NCBI GenBank assembly: GCA_048264105.1
Contig: JBLXDJ010000002.1
Span: 558,001 to 622,000, forward strand
Source of the DNA: Oceanospirillum sp048264105
GTDB taxonomy: Bacteria; Pseudomonadota; Gammaproteobacteria; Pseudomonadales; Halomonadaceae
Direction: 5' to 3'
DNA: 64,000 nt
The position numbers were made by a program, and so were the translations under genes. A model generated the notes under the pieces. It ran no database searches and had not been told where the DNA came from. It worked only from the letters and a program-made list of their open reading frames with translations. Each line of letters opens with the position of its first letter. Within the stretch, counting starts at the first letter, position 1. Of this stretch, positions 60,153 through 64,000 are shown in pieces.

Positions 60153-61592
60153 ATGTCTGATAAATTTGATGTAGTTGTCATCGGTGCAGGTCCTGGCGGT
60201 TATGTTGCAGCTATCCGTGCAGCACAACTTGGCCTGAAAACAGCTTGCGTTGAAAAATGGCTGAACAAAGAAGGTAAGCCTTCTTACGGCGGTACGTGCC
60301 TGAACGTGGGTTGTATCCCATCGAAAGCACTGCTGGAAGCATCCCACAAGTATGCTGAAACCCAGCATGACTTTGCGGATCTGGGTATTGAAGTTTCTGA
60401 CGTTAAAATGGACGTTAAGAAAATGATCGCCCGCAAGAACAAGATCGTTGGTAACCTGACTCAGGGTATCGGTGGTCTGTTCAAGGCAAACGGTGTTACT
60501 GCCCTGCATGGTACCGGTAAAGTCCTGAGCGGTAAGAAAGTTGAAGTGACTGGCCATGATGGCTCCACTCAGGTTGTTGAAGCGGAAAATATCATTATCG
60601 CTTCCGGTTCTGTACCTGTAGAAATCCCACCAACGCCTCTGACTGAAGGTCTGATCGTTGACTCAACCGGCGCACTGGACTTTGAAGAAGTTCCGGGTCG
60701 TCTGGGTGTGATCGGTGGTGGTGTAATCGGTCTTGAGCTGGGTTCTGTATGGCAGCGTCTGGGTTCTGAAGTGACGGTTCTGGAAGCGCAGGATTCTTTC
60801 CTGGCCTCTACCGACCAGCAGATCGCTAAAGAAGCTAAAAAGATCCTGACCAAGCAAGGTATGGATATCAAAATCGGTGCACGTGTAACCGGTTCTGAGA
60901 TCAACGGCAACGAAGTTGTTGTGACCTATGCTGACTCTAAAGGTGAGCAGACTCAAACCTTCGACAAACTGATCGTTTGTGTAGGTCGTCGTCCGTACAC
61001 TGAAGCACTGCTGTCCAGCGACGCAGGCATCTCTCTGGATGAGCGTGGTTTCATCTATGTTGATGACCAGTGCCGTACTTCTGTTCCTGGCGTTTTCGCT
61101 ATCGGTGACGTTGTACGTGGTCCTATGCTGGCTCACAAAGCTTCTGAAGAAGGCATCATGGTTGCGGATATCGTAGCCGGTCACAAAGCTCAGGTTAACT
61201 ACGATGTTATCCCGGGTGTGATCTATACCTTCCCTGAGATCGCGACAGTCGGTAAGACTGAAGAAGAAGTTAAAGCGGAAGGCACCGAGTATGAAACCGG
61301 CGTTTTCCCATTCACCGCTATCGGCCGTGCTATGACCAATGGTTGCACTGACGGTATGGTGAAGATTATTACTCAGAAAGATACTGACCGTATCCTGGGT
61401 ATGCACATTATCGGTCAGAACGCTGGTGAGATGATTCACCAGGGTGTGATCGCGATGGAATTTGGTTCCAGTGCTGAAGATCTGGCGCTGATGTGCTTTG
61501 CGCACCCAACTCTCTCTGAGGCTGTTCACGAAGCAGCACTGGCAGTAGATGGTCACGCGATTCACATGCCGAACCGCAAGAAACGCAAGTAA
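60153..61592 (+). CDS. lpdA: Dihydrolipoamide dehydrogenase (E3)
   Basis: This FAD disulfide reductase reoxidises lipoamide in 2-oxoacid dehydrogenase complexes. The 479-aa protein has VVIGAGPGGYVAAIRAAQLG, the redox disulfide GGTCLNVGCIPSKAL (Cys 49 and Cys 54), the NAD motif VIGGGVIGLELGSVW, and the C-terminal catalytic His/Glu in CFAHPTLSEAVHEAALAVDG. In E. coli lpd belongs to the pyruvate dehydrogenase operon; its place between sucB and sucC here is the arrangement of pseudomonads and marine relatives. Confidence 0.97.
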   Translation: MSDKFDVVVIGAGPGGYVAAIRAAQLGLKTACVEKWLNKEGKPSYGGTCLNVGCIPSKALLEASHKYAETQHDFADLGIEVSDVKMDVKKMIARKNKIVGNLTQGIGGLFKANGVTALHGTGKVLSGKKVEVTGHDGSTQVVEAENIIIASGSVPVEIPPTPLTEGLIVDSTGALDFEEVPGRLGVIGGGVIGLELGSVWQRLGSEVTVLEAQDSFLASTDQQIAKEAKKILTKQGMDIKIGARVTGSEINGNEVVVTYADSKGEQTQTFDKLIVCVGRRPYTEALLSSDAGISLDERGFIYVDDQCRTSVPGVFAIGDVVRGPMLAHKASEEGIMVADIVAGHKAQVNYDVIPGVIYTFPEIATVGKTEEEVKAEGTEYETGVFPFTAIGRAMTNGCTDGMVKIITQKDTDRILGMHIIGQNAGEMIHQGVIAMEFGSSAEDLALMCFAHPTLSEAVHEAALAVDGHAIHMPNRKKRK

Positions 61593-61621
61593 GATCGTAA
61601 AAGCGTAAGATATAAAAAATT

Positions 61622-61667
61622 ACGGGTAACCGTAGCAGGGGGCGGCACCATACCCCAAGGTGTCGCC
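61622..61667 (+). other. Two hairpins in the lpdA-sucC spacer
   Basis: ACGG, GTAA, CCGT at 61622-61633 and GGCGGCACC with GGTGTCGCC (one G-U pair) at 61641-61667. No T run follows. The sucC start, 36 bp later, has no clear Shine-Dalgarno sequence. Confidence 0.5.
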
Positions 61668-61703
61668 AATAGTGTTAGTGCACAAAAAAAATGGCTTAGC
61701 AGT

Positions 61704-62867
61704 ATGAATCTTCATGAATATCAGGGCAAACAGCTTTTTGCCGCATACGGACTGCCTGTCTCCAAGGGTTTTGCTGTAGATACCCCGGAAGAAGCCGCGC
61801 AAGCGTGTGAGAAAATCGGTGGTGACAAGTGGGTAGTTAAAGCACAGGTTCACGCAGGTGGCCGCGGTAAAGCGGGTGGCGTGAAACTGATTGAATCTCC
61901 GGCTCAGGCTGCAGAGTTCGCTCAAAACTGGTTAGGCAAAAATCTGGTAACTTACCAGACTGACGAAAATGGTCAGCCTGTTTCTAAAATTCTAGTAGAA
62001 ACCTGCACTGACATCGCTGACGAGCTGTATCTGGGTGCGGTTGTTGACCGTGCAACCCGTCGTATCGTTTTCATGGCATCCACCGAAGGTGGTGTTGAGA
62101 TCGAGAAAGTAGCTGAAGAAACTCCGGAAAAGATTCTGAAAGCTGTTATCGATCCTCTGGTTGGTGCTCAGCCATACCAGGGTCGTGAGCTGGGCTTCAA
62201 ACTGGGTCTGAACAAGGCTCAGGTTGGTCAGTTCACCAAGATCTTCATGGGTCTGGCAAAACTGTTCCAGGAAAAAGACCTGGCGCTGATCGAAATTAAC
62301 CCTCTGGTTGTTAAAGAAGACGGTGATCTGCACTGTCTGGACGCCAAACTGGGTGTTGATGGTAACTCTGTATACCGTCACAAAGATCTGCAGGAAATGA
62401 ATGATCCTTCTCAGGAAGACGCTCGTGAAGCAGAAGCTGCAGAATGGGATCTGAACTACGTAGCTCTGGATGGCAACATCGGCTGCATGGTGAACGGTGC
62501 AGGTCTGGCTATGGGTACTATGGACATCGTTGCTCTGCACGGTGGCTTCCCGGCTAACTTCCTGGACGTTGGTGGCGGTGCAACCAAAGAGCGCGTTGCT
62601 CACGCATTCAAACTGATCCTGTCTGATGACAAAGTGAAAGCAGTTCTGGTGAACATCTTCGGTGGTATCGTACGTTGCGATATGATTGCTGAAGGTATCA
62701 TCGGTGCGGTGAAAGAAGTAGGTGTTAACGTACCTGTTGTTGTTCGTCTTGAAGGTACTAATGCCGACCTGGGTAAAAAGGTTCTGTCTGAATCTGGCCT
62801 GGATATCATCGCAGCTGAAAGCTTAACTGACGCTGCTCAACAAGCGGTAAAAGCGGCGGGGAACTAA
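61704..62867 (+). CDS. sucC: Succinate-CoA ligase beta subunit
   Basis: SucC is the ATP-grasp subunit of succinyl-CoA synthetase, which makes ATP or GTP from succinyl-CoA. The 387-aa protein starts with NLHEYQGKQLFAAYGLPV; KAQVHAGGRGKAGGVK is the nucleotide-binding loop, and LALIEINPLVVKEDGDLHCLDAKL carries the metal ligands. The C-terminal half includes VNIFGGIVRCDMIAEGII and RLEGTNADLGKKVL. It lies 4 bp before sucD, so they are translationally coupled. The ribosome site is weak for such a highly expressed gene. Confidence 0.98.
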   Translation: MNLHEYQGKQLFAAYGLPVSKGFAVDTPEEAAQACEKIGGDKWVVKAQVHAGGRGKAGGVKLIESPAQAAEFAQNWLGKNLVTYQTDENGQPVSKILVETCTDIADELYLGAVVDRATRRIVFMASTEGGVEIEKVAEETPEKILKAVIDPLVGAQPYQGRELGFKLGLNKAQVGQFTKIFMGLAKLFQEKDLALIEINPLVVKEDGDLHCLDAKLGVDGNSVYRHKDLQEMNDPSQEDAREAEAAEWDLNYVALDGNIGCMVNGAGLAMGTMDIVALHGGFPANFLDVGGGATKERVAHAFKLILSDDKVKAVLVNIFGGIVRCDMIAEGIIGAVKEVGVNVPVVVRLEGTNADLGKKVLSESGLDIIAAESLTDAAQQAVKAAGN

Positions 62868-62871
62868 TCGA

Positions 62872-63747
62872 ATGTCTATCTTAATCAACAAAGATACTAA
62901 AGTAATCTGCCAGGGTTTCACTGGTGGTCAGGGTACTTTCCACTCCGAGCAAGCTATCGCATATGGCACTCAGATGGTTGGTGGTGTAACTCCAGGTAAA
63001 GGTGGTACTACTCACCTGGGTCTGCCAGTATTCAACACGGTTGCTGAAGCTGTTGAAACCACTGGTGCTGACGCTTCTGTTATCTACGTTCCTGCTCCTT
63101 TCTGTAAGGATTCTATCCTGGAAGCAGCAAACGCTGGTATCAAACTGATCGTTTGTATCACTGAGCACATCCCTGTGCTGGATATGCTGGAATGTAAAGT
63201 TAAGTGTGACGAGCTGGGTGTTCAGCTGGTTGGTCCTAACTGCCCGGGTGTTATCACTCCAGGCGAATGTAAGATCGGTATCATGCCGGGTCACATTCAC
63301 CTGCCGGGTAAAGTAGGTATCGTTTCCCGTTCTGGTACTCTGACTTACGAAGCTGTTAAGCAGACTACTGATGCTGGTTTCGGTCAGTCTACTTGTGTTG
63401 GTATCGGTGGTGACCCGATCCCAGGTTCTAACTTCATCGACATTCTGGAGAAATTCGAGAATGATCCACAGACTGAAGCGATCGTTATGATCGGTGAGAT
63501 CGGTGGTACTGCTGAAGAAGAAGCTGCTGCTTACATCAAAGCGAACGTATCTAAGCCTGTTGTATCCTACATTGCTGGTGTTACTGCACCTAAAGGCAAG
63601 CGTATGGGTCACGCTGGTGCGATTATCTCCGGTGGTAAAGGTACTGCAGACGACAAGTTTGCTGCACTGGAAGACGCTGGTGTTAAGACTGTACGTTCTC
63701 TGGCTGGCATCGCAGACGGTCTGCGTGAAGTGACTGGCTGGAAATAA
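62872..63747 (+). CDS. sucD: Succinate-CoA ligase alpha subunit
   Basis: SucD is the CoA-binding subunit that carries the phosphohistidine intermediate. The 291-aa protein starts with SILINKDTKVICQGFTGGQG; CoA-site segments are TPGKGGTTHLGLPVFN and GPNCPGVITPGECKIGIMPG. The phosphorylated His is in KRMGHAGAIISGGKGTADDK. The operon ends here with two small hairpins and a strong terminator. Confidence 0.98.
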   Translation: MSILINKDTKVICQGFTGGQGTFHSEQAIAYGTQMVGGVTPGKGGTTHLGLPVFNTVAEAVETTGADASVIYVPAPFCKDSILEAANAGIKLIVCITEHIPVLDMLECKVKCDELGVQLVGPNCPGVITPGECKIGIMPGHIHLPGKVGIVSRSGTLTYEAVKQTTDAGFGQSTCVGIGGDPIPGSNFIDILEKFENDPQTEAIVMIGEIGGTAEEEAAAYIKANVSKPVVSYIAGVTAPKGKRMGHAGAIISGGKGTADDKFAALEDAGVKTVRSLAGIADGLREVTGWK

Positions 63748-63761
63748 GCTTACTTTCAGTA

Positions 63762-63838
63762 AGTTGCAATTATTGGTCTCTGTCCGATAATTGCTGTGCG
63801 TAAGCACACCAAAAGGCGACCCTGGGGTCGCCTTTTTT
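63762..63838 (+). ncRNA. Candidate 3'-UTR-derived small RNA of sucD
   Basis: Downstream of sucD three hairpins lie in series: GCAATTAT with ATAATTGC (8 bp, perfect), GTGC-GTAA-GCAC, and the terminator. E. coli releases the small RNA SdhX (RybD) from the same position by RNase E cleavage. Sequence identity to SdhX is not claimed; only position and structure suggest it. Confidence 0.35.
63811..63838 (+). terminator. Rho-independent terminator of the sdh-suc operon
   Basis: AAAAGGCGACC and GGTCGCCTTTT form an 11-bp stem around a short loop with a T run, about 64 bp after the sucD stop. Confidence 0.93.
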
Positions 63839-63880
63839 ATTGCCCGTTTTTATCCCGTTGAACACTGAATTCGTGCACAA

Positions 63881-63904
63881 AAAAACCAGCCGAAGCTGGT
63901 TTTA
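63881..63904 (-). terminator. Terminator of the minus-strand gene at the window end
   Basis: On the minus strand AAAACCAGC and GCTGGTTTTT form a stem with a TTCG tetraloop and a T run (A run at 63879-63885). It lies about 46 bp past the stop codon at 63950. Confidence 0.85.
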
Positions 63905-63949
63905 GTGCTAAATTCATCTCCTCATATCGATAGCCGAGGAGTGCGTTTT

Positions 63950-64000
63950 TTACTGGTACTGAGCTTTAAACTGAGCGATCAGAGCATCCGGACGCTTTTT
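63950..64000 (-). CDS. C-terminus of an unidentified protein (partial)
   Basis: A minus-strand frame open to the window edge ends in KKRPDALIAQFKAQYQ and a TAA stop at 63950-63952, followed by a terminator in the right orientation. Only 16 residues are visible, too few to name the family. Confidence 0.5.
   Translation of the reverse strand, partial: KKRPDALIAQFKAQYQ

Overview
This window is a stretch of core chromosome from a free-living, aerobic gammaproteobacterium. Protein similarity and gene order recall Oceanospirillaceae-type marine bacteria and the pseudomonads: nadB, a mucABCD-type sigma-E operon, lepA-lepB-rnc-era-recO-pdxJ-acpS, a barA/gacS kinase next to cysM-rlmD-relA-mazG, and one sdhCDAB-sucAB-lpd-sucCD block with divergent gltA. 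The genus is an inference. Genes are dense, and I see no insertion sequence, prophage, CRISPR array, rRNA or replication origin.

Layout. 1-2.7 kb: end of an NHL beta-propeller gene, a small unknown gene and a chemoreceptor. 2.7-6.3 kb (minus): trmJ, groES-groEL with a sigma-32-like promoter, fxsA. 6.5-11.6 kb: an SDR oxidoreductase, a ComEA-like protein, pyrF, lapA-lapB, ihfB, sdhE-ygfX. 11.6-24.7 kb: nadB, then rpoE-rseA-rseB-rseC-degP and the lepA to acpS block. 24.8-34.4 kb: a BarA/GacS hybrid kinase, then cysM, rlmD, relA and mazG. 34.6-44.7 kb: a small conserved gene with a hairpin-masked ribosome binding site, ppc, a stand-alone alarmone-hydrolase-like HD protein, panE, a YajQ protein, two coiled-coil proteins, a small P-loop/DUF1801/ABM cluster, zur and an AmpG-like permease. 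44.8-50.8 kb: a nitrilase-family amidase, gltX, tRNA-Ala and tRNA-Glu, a PilZ/HD-GYP protein and a beta-hydroxyacid dehydrogenase. 50.8-63.8 kb: gltA and the TCA-cycle operon. The last bases hold the C-terminus of an unidentified minus-strand gene.

How the genes fit together. Envelope stress (RpoE, RseABC, DegP, LepB, LapAB), protein folding (GroESL), stringent response (RelA, MazG, the HD protein) and central carbon flow dominate. PPC and citrate synthase feed the TCA operon, while SdhE flavinylates the SdhA encoded 42 kb away.

I found no clear new multi-gene system. The items most worth a second look are the PilZ/HD-GYP protein that lacks the histidine pair of its GYP motif, the SAH-like HD protein, the paired cytoplasmic and periplasmic coiled-coil proteins, the hairpin-masked leader at 34.92-34.98 kb, and a possible small RNA in the sucD 3' region.
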